This document shows, one piece after another, positions 25,301 to 33,361 of a stretch of 64,000 bases of DNA. The stretch comes from CAYXDO01 sp964463485 (GTDB taxonomy: Bacteria > Myxococcota > Kuafuiibacteriia > Kuafuiibacteriales > Kuafuiibacteriaceae). The stretch lies in assembly GCA_964463485.1 (NCBI GenBank), contig CAYXDO010000038.1, positions 10,230 through 74,229 on the forward strand, in the 5' to 3' direction. Each line of letters opens with the position of its first letter. The first letter of the stretch is position 1. The notes beneath the pieces are model-generated. The model was not told where the DNA came from. It saw nothing but the letters and a program-made list of their open reading frames with translations, and did no database searches. A program made the position numbers and the translations under genes.

Positions 25301-26190
25301 TCTACAACTTGCTACTCACCTGGCTGAACCCGCTCCCTTCTGTCTTGGCCTCGTCGCGGGAGGTCTTCGAGATCGGTCGACGCACGGGAGACCTCGAGTA
25401 CGCATCGTACGCCGCGCACACTTACGTCTATTTGGCGCTCTATTGTGGACGGCCGCTCGAGCCGCTGCTGGAGGAGGCCTTGATGCTGGGCCGGCAGATG
25501 CGCGCGCTCGGTCAAATCAACGCGGTCCACGTCCACGAGCCCTTCGAGCAGCTGCTCAAGTGTCTGACCGGTGTCAAAGACAGTCCTTCGAACCTGGATG
25601 ACGCTGAATTCAACGAGGCCCGCCTGTTGGCAGCGGCCGAAGCCGAAGGGTCGCGCAGCGGGATCTTCATCCTTCGGAAGGTGATGGGGATGGCCCGGTT
25701 CTATTTCGGGCGAGCGCGAGAGGCATCCGCGTTGCTCGAGTCGGCACGACCTTACATGGACGCGGCGCCCTCCTGCTGGTTGATACCGATTTTTCACCAA
25801 TTCGCGGCGTTGTCCGCGTGCGGTGCGTGGAGTGAGTTGGGCGAGGAGGAGCGGCGGACGATTCGCCCCAAGATCGATGAGAGCCTCCTGGCCTTGCAGA
25901 GGCTCGCGAAGCATGCGCCCTTCAATTTCGCCCACCGAGTGAGCTTGATCGAAGGGGAGCTGTGCAGAATTGCGGGCGACCACGAGGGAGCGCTCCTTCG
26001 TTTTCGCCGATCGATCGACGAAGCAGCCGAGATTGGCTGGGTGAGTGACATCGCGATGGGCCACGAGTTGATCGAACGTACTCTCCGTCTCTTGGGCCAG
26101 GACTCCGAAGCCGCAAGTCACCGCTCAGCCGCGCGCGACCTTCATTTGGCGTGGGGTGCTCGATCGCTGGCCGATCGACTCGCACGGTGA
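22360..26190 (+). CDS. Ser/Thr kinase-AAA ATPase-TPR signalling protein
   Basis: A 1276-residue protein combining a kinase, an NTPase and a helical repeat region. Kinase motifs are GVGGMGDV (27-34), Lys49, HQDLKPSN (191-198) and DFG 211-213. The usual HRD is HQD, so this is a non-RD kinase whose catalytic Asp193 is kept. A Pro/Ser-rich insert of about 60 residues (104-165) splits the kinase N-lobe from the C-lobe. An ATPase domain begins at about 333 (FVGRTRELETL), with Walker A GLSGVGKS at 363-370 and Walker B LVLEIDDLQWAD near 480-491. Residues 700-1276 look like TPR helices. This layout is known from large bacterial kinases related to LuxR/MalT-type regulators. GTG start at 22360; no membrane segment. 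Confidence 0.92.
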   Translation: MDTRELRAATPEKTVRLGRYTVVGLLGVGGMGDVYEAIDEEHGTRVALKTLRKLDPDRLLLFKNEFRAVAGLFHKNLVPLYELSYHDGDWFFTMERVEGVPLPVWLRRPAGALAESSPAASSEGSTILPPGEELESVRTAPARPRALSSPGLMAPEGGAVASPACHLGRLIPALAQLLDALEYLHVHGVVHQDLKPSNVLVEGNGVVRLLDFGLITAIGQYMKLRRESTIVGTPAYMSPEQWAGKPATPASDLFSLGCIMFQSLTGQFPFPERAAHVSEPPRVERWVSGVPRALSEICFRLMSASPEQRPTIAEVRAALGLGAGVSVELPSTRFVGRTRELETLRHATQRVREGGTRIVLVSGLSGVGKSALVRSFFSELRGEGAPLILRGRCYERESVPYKAFDGMIDELAVRLSRYTVEERATVLPLWFSELAKVFPVLSRIPSDGPASGTTSAMELRRRVLDGLRELLARMASKHPLVLEIDDLQWADDDSVALLTKVLESPPAGLLLVLAFRPEEVLGNPRVARYLESVARVASEWVDSISMGPLDPDDSVELARHTLISLGLDAGPAASIAEESGGIPFFLEELARSVAQQGSGASTHLGLDRAFIERVRALPESERSLVEVLSVANNPVPLWAACKAAGLEGGALAALTAVHRGHFIQSAGVRAEDRVAIYHDRMRESVIANLSPERTREHHLALGRALSVRPEIDAFAFDAVRHLGAAASLVTDPTERLASARLHLVAGRQARRAAAFPLAFRCFEGGISFLPKDAWQTQYELCLGLHVGAAEAAYLSNEWVSMERRVSEVKASARTLLDQLIAWEVELDARAGRHEYPAAIDAGLEVLRLLGVELPRDPTQAEVLSAFSKTLAGLTAIRPEGLAAMPDADDPEVVAAMRIQVRLSPAAYFAKPALLALIACNLVTTSIERGLSPATPNALAIFGIILNTADMFPISHQWGELAIKLIDRWEDRSLEAATRHVVYNLLLTWLNPLPSVLASSREVFEIGRRTGDLEYASYAAHTYVYLALYCGRPLEPLLEEALMLGRQMRALGQINAVHVHEPFEQLLKCLTGVKDSPSNLDDAEFNEARLLAAAEAEGSRSGIFILRKVMGMARFYFGRAREASALLESARPYMDAAPSCWLIPIFHQFAALSACGAWSELGEEERRTIRPKIDESLLALQRLAKHAPFNFAHRVSLIEGELCRIAGDHEGALLRFRRSIDEAAEIGWVSDIAMGHELIERTLRLLGQDSEAASHRSAARDLHLAWGARSLADRLAR

Positions 26191-26203
26191 CTTCGGCGCG
26201 CAG

Positions 26204-27307
26204 CTAGACGTCGCCTTTTCGGACCGACCAGATGAACCCGTCGCACCAGTAGTGCGCGGCGCCCACGACCAAGATGAAGATCACGCCGATCTTGGTCTGC
26301 CAGTTCGCCGCGACGAACAGTCCGAGGCCAAACGACGTGCCGAGGATCAGCACCCACGGAAGCACGACGCCGAGCCTGCTCCCCTCCATCTTGAGCCTCC
26401 GGGAGAGATTCGGCTGCTCCGACCACCCGAGGAAGGCCAAGTATTGCGTGGCGTGAAATGACTCGGAGATGAGGTACGCCTGATCGAAAGTGTTGAACCC
26501 AAACGACAACACCGTCGTGGTGGTCAGCGACACGTACAGCAGAACTTTGTTCCAGGAGACCTTGTATCCTGCGCGGGCCCGTCGGGCATACGCGGCCACG
26601 TAAAGGATCAAGTAGATTCCTCCCACGACGGTGAGTGCGGTCGCGATCTCGCGCCCGTACCACACGAAACCTTCGAGGACCCGAGTGCCTCCGGCGTTCG
26701 TGAAGCCGTCCGCCAGCCTGAAAGGGCTCAAGTACCAAAAGACGTTGAGTCCTCCGAACAGAGGTCCCGCGTACACCAATACCGCCAGACCCTTGTCCCA
26801 CCAACGGCCGAACGAGACGTCATTACCGATGCGCGCGTCGTAAATGCGCCCGAAGCCGAAGGTTTGAAGCGCCGAGTGCCAGATGTCGAACAAGATGACC
26901 AGGATTGGAAAGACCATCCAGGCCGCGTCCCAAAAGCCAAGAATCACCGCAACGATGAGTGGCCCGATGGTCGTGCGCGAGAGGCGAGCTCGAAAGAAGT
27001 GGCCGTTCAGGTGCGAACGGAAGACCGTCGAAAACAGGTGCGCGAACATCAGCGCCACCACGAAAGTCTCCGTGAGCCGCAGCGGGCGGCCGAAGACCGG
27101 GAACGTCGCCGAGCCGCCCTCGAGCGCGGCTACGAGCCCCCCGAGGAGGAGCCAAATCACGGGTGTCCAGATGATCAGCAAGTGATCGAACCACGGACCC
27201 ACGATGTAGCCGGAGACCGCCGGTGCTCGCGCCAAGTACTCCGTGTCTTGGGCGGAGACGAGCTCGAGGGGCGCTCCGTTCTGCTCGGCCGCGAGCGGCG
27301 CGCTCAT
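26204..27307 (-). CDS. Polytopic membrane protein with conserved-looking histidines
   Basis: A 367-residue protein with about nine hydrophobic segments (for example DHLLIIWTPVIWLLLGGLVA, PLIVAVILGFWDAAWMVFPI). Histidine-bearing motifs sit at membrane borders: GPWFDHLLIIW, ALMFAHLFSTVFRSHLNGHF, FDIWHSALQTFGFGRIYD, SESFHATQYLAFLGW and GAAHYWCDGFIWSVRKGDV. That density of His/Asp/Tyr in predicted membrane helices suggests metal or cofactor binding, as in membrane oxygenases, but no known signature was matched. It is convergent with the kinase gene and divergent from the radical SAM gene 188 bases away. Confidence 0.8.
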   Translation of the reverse strand: MSAPLAAEQNGAPLELVSAQDTEYLARAPAVSGYIVGPWFDHLLIIWTPVIWLLLGGLVAALEGGSATFPVFGRPLRLTETFVVALMFAHLFSTVFRSHLNGHFFRARLSRTTIGPLIVAVILGFWDAAWMVFPILVILFDIWHSALQTFGFGRIYDARIGNDVSFGRWWDKGLAVLVYAGPLFGGLNVFWYLSPFRLADGFTNAGGTRVLEGFVWYGREIATALTVVGGIYLILYVAAYARRARAGYKVSWNKVLLYVSLTTTTVLSFGFNTFDQAYLISESFHATQYLAFLGWSEQPNLSRRLKMEGSRLGVVLPWVLILGTSFGLGLFVAANWQTKIGVIFILVVGAAHYWCDGFIWSVRKGDV

Positions 27308-27419
27308 GAGTCATCGTCCAGATCCCCTCCCGAACTGTCAACCCGGCCGCAGGCTTTGCACCCGGCGACGAGTTGTCGCATGCGCGGGCGTGTCGCTGCG
27401 CTCAGGAATCAACCTGAAT

Positions 27420-27433
27420 TTGACCAGGGTCAA
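27420..27433. promoter_or_regulatory. Palindrome TTGACC-AG-GGTCAA upstream of the radical SAM gene
   Basis: A perfect 14-base palindrome lies in the 188-base divergent region, 62 bases before the radical SAM start. Its size and position fit a dimeric repressor or activator site. No regulator gene is adjacent. Confidence 0.45.
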
Positions 27434-27484
27434 GAAACCCATCGGAAAGCCATCTACAGTCGTGGTGCCCGCGGTAGCTCGGGC

Positions 27485-27490
27485 AGGAGG
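27485..27490 (+). promoter_or_regulatory. Strong ribosome binding site AGGAGG for the radical SAM gene
   Basis: A full AGGAGG lies 5 bases before ATG 27496. It is one of the clearest Shine-Dalgarno sequences in the window and fixes the start. Confidence 0.8.
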
Positions 27491-27495
27491 ACTCG

Positions 27496-29277
27496 ATGAA
27501 CCGGGTGTTGTTGACGAGTGTATTTCGTCCCATCAAGAACGCGGCGCAGGAGGAGGTCTGTGGGGCGGAGCTCTTTCACTCGCTCATCACGCGTGCGCAG
27601 GGGCCTTTCAGCTTGCGGCAGGTGATCCGGTGCTGGTCGCTGGACTACCTCGCGGAGAACATCGAGGCGCCCACGGTCGTGCTTCACTATCCCACGCCGC
27701 AGGAGCTCGCCGAGGAGCTCGACCGCCTCCAACCGACTCACGTCGGCATCAACTTCGTGGTCTCGACGTTCGGCGACATCCCGGAGATGTGTCAACTGAT
27801 CCGCAAGCACGCGCCGGCCGCGAAGATCATCCTGGGTGGCTACGGGACGGTGCTGCCCGACGAGGTGCTGACGCCTCACTCCGACTTGATCTGCAAAGAG
27901 GAGGGTATTGGTTTTCTTCGCCGGGTCCTCGATGAGCAGCAGGATCGACCGATCGTGGCGCCGCACGCGCCGATCTCCGCGCCTCGCCTCTTGTCGCTCC
28001 AGCCGAAATCGGTAGTGGGGCACGTCACCGCGGGTCTGGGTTGTCCGAACGGGTGTGACTTCTGCTCGACTTCTCATTTCTTCAATCGCCAGTACGTGAA
28101 GTTTCTGAGCACGGGGCGCGAGATCTACGACGCGCTCTTGGCGACGCGAGCGCGGGCCCAGCGGGACGGCGTCGAGATGGGTTCGTTCATTCTGGTCGAC
28201 GAGGACTTCTTCCTCCAGAAGCGAAGGGCGCGGGAGTTCTTGGACTGCATGCGCGAGGGCGGGGAGCCGCTCTCCATCATGGGTTTCGGGAGCGTTCGCG
28301 GGATCTCCGGGTTCGAGGCCAAGGAGGTCGCGGAGATGGGTTTCGAGCTGATTTGGAATGGGTATGAGGGTGCGCGTTCAGGATATCCCAAGCTCGAAGG
28401 GAAGCCCGTGCGTGAGCTCTATCGCGGGTTGAGTGAGGTCGGCTGCGGAGTCATCGCGTCGATGATCATCGGCTTTCCTTACCAAGACGCGGCGGTGGTT
28501 CGGCAGGAGCTGGACGAGCTGCTATCGATGGAGCCGGGGATGTTCCAATGCCTGATTCGCTTCGCCTTCCCGGGGACGCCGCTTCACGACGAGGTGGTGA
28601 AGCAAGGGTCGTATCGCAAGGAGCTCAAGGGTCGGATGGACCTGCGAACTTACGATGGGTTTTCGATGCACTTCGATCACCCGAAATTCAAGGACCGGGC
28701 GGAGCTCGAAGCCCTGCAAGAGGAGGCTTACAAGGCTGACTTCGAGCGACTGGGCCCGAGCATCATGCGGTTGGCGCGGGTGTGGCTGACCGGTCATTTG
28801 AACCTCAAGGATGACCCGAGCCCGCTGTTGCGGCGGAGGGCCGAGGTGCTGCGAACCCGATCCCGCGGCGCCCTTCCGGTGCTCACCACGATCAAGCGAT
28901 TCGCTCCCTCGGAGAGAGTCCAGGAGGCCGCGGAGCGACTGCGAAGCGATCTCCTCAGGTACACGGGCGCGATGTCCGCGGCCGAGCGAGCGACGGAGGC
29001 AGCGGCGCCAGCGCTTTACAAGGTCACGGAGACGATGCTCGAGAGCGGCATTTTGCAGCAGCCTGGGTTGCTGCGGGTGACGCATCGCATGGCGGACTCG
29101 GAGGCGACTCAGCACACGCGAAACGTCTTCAGCCTGCAGAGCGGGTTCGGCGGGGGCCTGCTCGGCGCGCTGGGCAGCGATGTGGCGAGGAAGGTTCTGC
29201 CTCAGCATGACGTCCAACCGGTCTACTCCCTCGACGTGCTGAACCGGAGGGCGCTCGAAGCCGCGCAGAAGGAGTGA
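27496..29277 (+). CDS. Radical SAM protein with degenerate B12-binding-like N-terminus
   Basis: A 593-residue radical SAM enzyme. Residues 60-145 form a Rossmann-like domain like the cobalamin-binding domain of class B enzymes (THVGINFVVSTFGDIPE, AKIILGGYGTVLPDEVL), but the DxHxxG cobalamin-ligand motif is absent. The iron-sulfur motif CPNGCDFC supplies Cys183, Cys187 and Cys190 (CxxxCxxC). SAM-fold strands follow (FILVDEDFFLQKRRAREFLD, GFELIWNGYEG, VIASMIIGFPYQD). A helical C-terminal region of about 180 residues has no known match. The next gene starts within the stop codon (GTGA at 29274-29277), so the lipoprotein is translationally coupled. The reaction is unknown; methylation, lipid or cofactor modification are possible. 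Confidence 0.88.
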   Translation: MNRVLLTSVFRPIKNAAQEEVCGAELFHSLITRAQGPFSLRQVIRCWSLDYLAENIEAPTVVLHYPTPQELAEELDRLQPTHVGINFVVSTFGDIPEMCQLIRKHAPAAKIILGGYGTVLPDEVLTPHSDLICKEEGIGFLRRVLDEQQDRPIVAPHAPISAPRLLSLQPKSVVGHVTAGLGCPNGCDFCSTSHFFNRQYVKFLSTGREIYDALLATRARAQRDGVEMGSFILVDEDFFLQKRRAREFLDCMREGGEPLSIMGFGSVRGISGFEAKEVAEMGFELIWNGYEGARSGYPKLEGKPVRELYRGLSEVGCGVIASMIIGFPYQDAAVVRQELDELLSMEPGMFQCLIRFAFPGTPLHDEVVKQGSYRKELKGRMDLRTYDGFSMHFDHPKFKDRAELEALQEEAYKADFERLGPSIMRLARVWLTGHLNLKDDPSPLLRRRAEVLRTRSRGALPVLTTIKRFAPSERVQEAAERLRSDLLRYTGAMSAAERATEAAAPALYKVTETMLESGILQQPGLLRVTHRMADSEATQHTRNVFSLQSGFGGGLLGALGSDVARKVLPQHDVQPVYSLDVLNRRALEAAQKE

Positions 29278-29822
29278 GTCGAGTCAGCCAGTCGAGATCC
29301 GAGGTGCTGAGGCGCCTCGGATGTGGGCTCGTCGGCCTCTTTGCCGGATGTGTCGGCCCGGACGCGTCGCCCGACGACGGCGAGATGGACAAGTATCTGC
29401 GGCTCGCGCTGGCTGTGCCTAGACCGAACTATCCCAGTCGATTGGAGCTCAAAGAGCCTGGCGGCCTCGGCGCGGTGACTTACCTCGGATTCGACCTCGA
29501 ACCGCCCGGCGCGCTTCGCCCCGGCGTCTCGATCCGAGTGACTCACTACCTCAGGGTCGAGCGTCCTTTTTCCACTTCCGGTCAATTGTGGGTACGCCTC
29601 GAGGATTCCGAGAAGGGTCCCGTCTTCACTGGGAGTCACACTCCGGTCGAAGGGCGAGTGCCGATGTCCAAGTGGCAGAGTGGCCAGGTCTGGGCCGACA
29701 CCCACAGGATCGAGGTGCCATCGGGGACAGTCGCCGATCTCGAGATGTCGGTGGCGCTGGTGAGCTCGAGCAGCGTTCCCTCGGGATCGGCAAGGGTGGG
29801 GCGACTTCGGGTCGGGAAATAA
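29274..29822 (+). CDS. Small lipoprotein coupled to the radical SAM gene
   Basis: A 182-residue lipoprotein with lipobox LFAGC (Cys26). The mature part is beta-rich (RLELKEPGGLGAVTYLGFDL, RVTHYLRVERPF, GQLWVRLEDSEKGPVF) and resembles a single beta-sandwich. The start overlaps the radical SAM stop by 4 bases and has no separate promoter, so the two products are made together. Gene coupling suggests that it acts with the enzyme, for example as a periplasmic partner of its product. Converges with the beta-helix lipoprotein, 8 bases away. Confidence 0.78.
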   Translation: MSRVSQSRSEVLRRLGCGLVGLFAGCVGPDASPDDGEMDKYLRLALAVPRPNYPSRLELKEPGGLGAVTYLGFDLEPPGALRPGVSIRVTHYLRVERPFSTSGQLWVRLEDSEKGPVFTGSHTPVEGRVPMSKWQSGQVWADTHRIEVPSGTVADLEMSVALVSSSSVPSGSARVGRLRVGK

Positions 29823-29830
29823 TCATCCAG

Positions 29831-30706
29831 TCAGTTAGAGCAACTCAGGGCGGCGCCGGTCTCGGACTCGTCGACGAACCGATCTTCGTCTTGGTCGCGA
29901 AAGGCGTGATTATCTGAGCAGACCGCGTTGTGCCCGCTGATTTTCCAGTTCGAAGCGACTCGGTTGCTGATCAGGATGGCGTTATTCCCGGTCACCTCGA
30001 GGTTTCCAAAGATGTCGTTGCCGGCGAGGAGCACGTTGTTCGACCCCACCTGGACGTTGCCTTCGACGACGGACAGGACCATCGCGCCGGTGTTCAGGCC
30101 AAACTCGACGTTCCCCTTCACCCGCACGCCGCGTATTCGGGCGTTGTTGCCGGCGATGGTGAGGTTGCCTTCGATGATGCTGTTGTCGGGTCCGTTGCCG
30201 TAGAGAGTGACGTTGTTGGCGTCGATTTGTACGTTCCCGGGGACTGGTTTTCCGTCCGTGGATGGGTCAAAAGTGAGCACCGAGCCATTCTTCGTCTGCG
30301 GCACGTCGATGGATCCGTCCGAGGTCCCGTCGATGACGATGCTCGGACCGGAGTCTCCGTCCGTGTCTTCGTAACAGACGACCTCCACGACTTGGCTGCC
30401 GTTACGAATGACATCGACAGGGCCGCTGTCGGTCGAGCAGTATTTCCCGTCCCGGTTAATCGGAACACACTCGTCTGGGCCGAGTTGGAGGCAGCCCTCC
30501 GCCGTGGTCGGGCCGGTCGCTACGAGGCCGGGCTCGGGCCCGTTCTCTGCGCTTCCGATGACGGTGACTTCGCCGTCGGCCCAGGGCTGATACGGTTGGT
30601 TTCGAAGCGCGACGGTTTCTTCCTCGCCGCAGCCTAGCGGTATGAAGGCGAGGCTTGCGAGTGAGAGCACTCGGGCCATCGAAGCCGGGACTACTCGGTC
30701 GATCAT
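29831..30706 (-). CDS. Lipoprotein with beta-helix-like repeats
   Basis: A 291-residue lipoprotein (lipobox FIPLGC, Cys26). Residues 150-265 are short rungs of the form GNVQIDANNVTLYGNGPDNS, GNLTIAGNNARIRGVRVKGN and GNLEVTGNNAILISNRV. This periodic N/G-rich pattern is typical of right-handed beta-helices and bactofilin-like ladders. Before it lies a disulfide-prone region (GCLQLGPDECV, KYCSTDS, VVCYED). The last residues have an Asp/Glu-rich loop (DQDEDRFVDESE). It probably forms an elongated surface structure; no enzyme motif was found. Confidence 0.75.
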   Translation of the reverse strand: MIDRVVPASMARVLSLASLAFIPLGCGEEETVALRNQPYQPWADGEVTVIGSAENGPEPGLVATGPTTAEGCLQLGPDECVPINRDGKYCSTDSGPVDVIRNGSQVVEVVCYEDTDGDSGPSIVIDGTSDGSIDVPQTKNGSVLTFDPSTDGKPVPGNVQIDANNVTLYGNGPDNSIIEGNLTIAGNNARIRGVRVKGNVEFGLNTGAMVLSVVEGNVQVGSNNVLLAGNDIFGNLEVTGNNAILISNRVASNWKISGHNAVCSDNHAFRDQDEDRFVDESETGAALSCSN

Positions 30707-30744
30707 GAAAGGAGTCTAGACGAAGGGCCGCGGAAATCCGAGGC

Positions 30745-32532
30745 CTATGCGTTGGCCTCGGGGAAGACTTCGGGGCGCTCTGCGAACAATCGTCCGATCA
30801 GGAAGCCTTGGACACACGCGCAATATCCCAATCCGCCCAAGAAGAATGCGAACAGGGCACCCAAGCCAGCGACTCCGCCGAGCTTCAGGAAGATGAAGAA
30901 GGGCGCCACCAGGAGGAAGATTCCGAGGCCTGCGATCGCCGCATACTCTCTTCCGCCTCGCGCGGCGACGGGCAGCACAGCGAGCGGATTGAAGGCCGCC
31001 CAGAGGCTTCCGCCGACACAGGCGACCGCGATGGAGATCGGCCAGTAGTAGAAGGCGAAGAGAATCGAGAGCGCCAGGAGGAGGATCTGACCCGTCGGGA
31101 TGCCTTTCCAGGCTTTGGTGAAGGCCGCCACGGGGTCGACGCCGTCCGAAGGCGAGCTATCGGACCCGGCCATACTCGCATATTCTTCGTCGCCCTCGGG
31201 CTCCCAGTCTTCATCTTCGTCCTCGTCATCATACCCTCGTGGTTCTTCGATTTGGTAGGAGCTGGGTTTGAAGGTGTCCGGCATGACGATGATGAACCCG
31301 CGCCGCGGATAGACCTTTACGTACCCACCGCCGATTCGTTTCGCGACTTGGGCTTTGTCGTTTTCGGAGAATCGGACCGTCTTGCCTTCTCCGTTGACGA
31401 AGGGCTCGTCGTAGTCGAGCTGCGCGAACTTTCCTTGCTCGGAAGCATACTTTTTCTGGAGTTGCTCCATGTCGGCCTCCAGCTCGACGGACGCGCGCTC
31501 GGCGACGCCCATCCCAATCTTGAAAGCGAAGAGGGCGGGCACGCCCCACAGGACGATGGCCAACAGAATCAGCACCATTCCAGGCAACACGAGCTCGCTG
31601 CGCAGATTGTTGAGGGCGAAGAGTTTAGGCGCGCGACGGTCTCCTTCCATACCGATGGCGATCGAGGCTGCGAAATAGTTTCCGAGCAGACCGACGAAGG
31701 CGAACCTGGCGATTCCGCCGAGGCCACCTGGCAGCAGAATTCCGCCGACCAAGACCGCGGCGAGGAGCGGGATCCAAGCCGCGCCAGGGCCGCGGAAGGC
31801 GATAGTCAAGGCATCGACGAAGCTCGGCCAGAATCCTTTCGCAGGCGACTCTGGTCTGGCCTCGGACTCTCGCGGCGCCGGGCTCGACAGCGACAGCACC
31901 GCGGGCACCTGGCGAGGTCCGGGATCTTGCCCCGCAAGCGCCGGGTGGGAGCCTGAGCTGCGCGCCGGAGCGCGGGCTTGACTTCCAATGATCGCCGCGG
32001 CCCCAGGCAAGCTGGGGGCTCTGGGCCTCGGCGAACCAGAGATCGGCGAACCAGAGATCGGCGAACCAGAAATCGGCGAACCAGAAATCGGCGAACCAGA
32101 GATCGGCGAACCGGAGATCGGCGAACCGGAGATCGGCGAACCAGAGATCGGCGAACCAGAAATCGGCGAACCAGAGATCGGCGAACCGGAGATCGGCGAA
32201 CCCGAGATCGGTGAACCAGAAATCGGCGAACCGGAAATCGGCGAACCGGAGATCGGCGAACCAGAAATCGGAGAGCCCGAGATGGGTGCGACATCCCGAG
32301 GGCGCACGCCCGGTGATGATGGGCCGCGTGTCCCGTGGAGAGGGCGCTCGGTCGCCGGGGCCGTCGGGCTCGAGCGGGAGGTGGCCCGAGGGACGAGGCC
32401 GAGGCGTGCGTAGACGACGCCGCACCTTGCACATGAGTCGCTCGGCGGCTGCACGAGCCCGCAGGAGGGACATTGGATGGAATCGTTGGGTCCGGACCCG
32501 CTCCCAGAGCCTCCGGCGTTTGTGCTCCCCAT
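30745..32532 (-). CDS. Zinc-ribbon membrane protein with 17 ISGSP repeats
   Basis: A 595-residue protein. The N-terminus is a zinc ribbon (CPSCGLVQPPSDSCARCGVV, two CxxC pairs, about 21-40). A Pro/Ser/Thr linker then contains 17 tandem ISGSP pentamers (about residues 83-167), followed by another 90-residue disordered stretch. Residues 265-595 hold about six membrane segments (LLAAVLVGGILLPGGLGGIA, LVLPGMVLILLAIVLWGVP) with a charged extramembrane domain between them (VERASVELEADMEQLQKKYA). It looks like an inner-membrane protein with a long flexible cytoplasmic arm ending in a zinc ribbon. The family is unknown. Confidence 0.8.
   Translation of the reverse strand: MGSTNAGGSGSGSGPNDSIQCPSCGLVQPPSDSCARCGVVYARLGLVPRATSRSSPTAPATERPLHGTRGPSSPGVRPRDVAPISGSPISGSPISGSPISGSPISGSPISGSPISGSPISGSPISGSPISGSPISGSPISGSPISGSPISGSPISGSPISGSPISGSPRPRAPSLPGAAAIIGSQARAPARSSGSHPALAGQDPGPRQVPAVLSLSSPAPRESEARPESPAKGFWPSFVDALTIAFRGPGAAWIPLLAAVLVGGILLPGGLGGIARFAFVGLLGNYFAASIAIGMEGDRRAPKLFALNNLRSELVLPGMVLILLAIVLWGVPALFAFKIGMGVAERASVELEADMEQLQKKYASEQGKFAQLDYDEPFVNGEGKTVRFSENDKAQVAKRIGGGYVKVYPRRGFIIVMPDTFKPSSYQIEEPRGYDDEDEDEDWEPEGDEEYASMAGSDSSPSDGVDPVAAFTKAWKGIPTGQILLLALSILFAFYYWPISIAVACVGGSLWAAFNPLAVLPVAARGGREYAAIAGLGIFLLVAPFFIFLKLGGVAGLGALFAFFLGGLGYCACVQGFLIGRLFAERPEVFPEANA
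32030..32284 (-). repeat. 17 tandem 15-base units encoding ISGSP
   Basis: Seventeen units of 15 bases (plus-strand consensus GGCGAACCAGAGATC) run without spacers, with a few synonymous changes per unit. All three frames of both strands stay open through it, so it also creates spurious long frames. The unit encodes five residues, so copy-number variation keeps the frame. Confidence 0.95.
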
Positions 32533-32818
32533 CCCTCGAAGCTATCGCGAACGCGGACCGTCTTGAAGGGGCCACCTGGCGGATCTTGTGCGACAGAAGA
32601 GCGCAGCCGCCCAACCCGCAAGGCACCGTGAGGAGATGATTTGCAGCATTCCCATCCTTTCCACGGATGCACTGAGGGCCCGTATCCTACTGTCCCAAGG
32701 TGGCGGGTAGGGATCCTTCAGAGCCCTTGGAGGCCAAGTGATCCGACAATTCTTTTGCGGGCCCTAAGCGCGCAAGCACGAGCAGGAGCGGAGCAGGAAG
32801 ATCTGATTTGCTTGGGAG

Positions 32819-33313
32819 TCAGGGGAGCGGCGGCTCGACCAAGGTGAGCTCTCTGACCTCGGTCGTCGTTTCGCCTTCTAGGTGCAGCTCGAGCGTCGCC
32901 GTTCCGGTCGAGAGGCCCGCCAGGCCGATGACGAGGCGGGCCGCCCCATCGTCTGTGCGACGCCGAGCTGAGCTTCTTGCGTTCGGGGTGACGAGCTGAG
33001 CCCCCCTTGCGCCCTCGACGACGAGCTCGCCGGACACCGGGCACCGGCGCCCCACGGCGTTGAGCGGCAGCCAAAGCTCCCGCTTGTGGCTGTGATCGTG
33101 ACCGGGCCGCGCGCGCTCGGCTGCAGGCTCGAGCGGCCCGTCGAGGTTCACGTGACAAATCACCCGAACGCTCGAAGCCGCGGGCATAATCTCGCGCGCG
33201 GTCATGGTTTCGTTCGAGCTCGCGGTGCGCCTCGGGGCCTCCCTTGACTCGGCGATCAACAAGCCCACGACGATGGCGATCCCGCTGCACATCAGGACGA
33301 TCCGCCTCTTCAT
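32819..33313 (-). CDS. Hypothetical signal-anchored protein
   Basis: A 164-residue protein starting at ATG 33313 with a signal-anchor (RIVLMCSGIAIVVGLLIA). The frame is open upstream to 33619, but that part is His/Pro-rich noise opposite the Gate-protein gene, so the later start is preferred. The body has a beta-sandwich-like pattern (SSVRVICHVNLDGPLEPAAE, RELWLPLNAVGRRCPVSGEL, TATLELHLEGETTTEVREL). Two Cys may pair. It is divergent from the spmAB-like gene with 48 bases between starts. Confidence 0.65.
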   Translation of the reverse strand: MKRRIVLMCSGIAIVVGLLIAESREAPRRTASSNETMTAREIMPAASSVRVICHVNLDGPLEPAAERARPGHDHSHKRELWLPLNAVGRRCPVSGELVVEGARGAQLVTPNARSSARRRTDDGAARLVIGLAGLSTGTATLELHLEGETTTEVRELTLVEPPLP

Positions 33314-33361
33314 GCGAGCGTCCGGGACGGCGAGATCTGCCTCTGGTACAGTGCGCGCCGC

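Noticed and set aside
32030..32284. Tandem repeat considered as a CRISPR array
   Set aside because: Units of 15 bases are directly contiguous without spacers and lie in frame in a coding region.
31988..32413. Plus-strand frame encoding a long EPEIG repeat
   Set aside because: It is simply the other strand of the 15-base repeat in the zinc-ribbon gene, and the flanks have no coding character.
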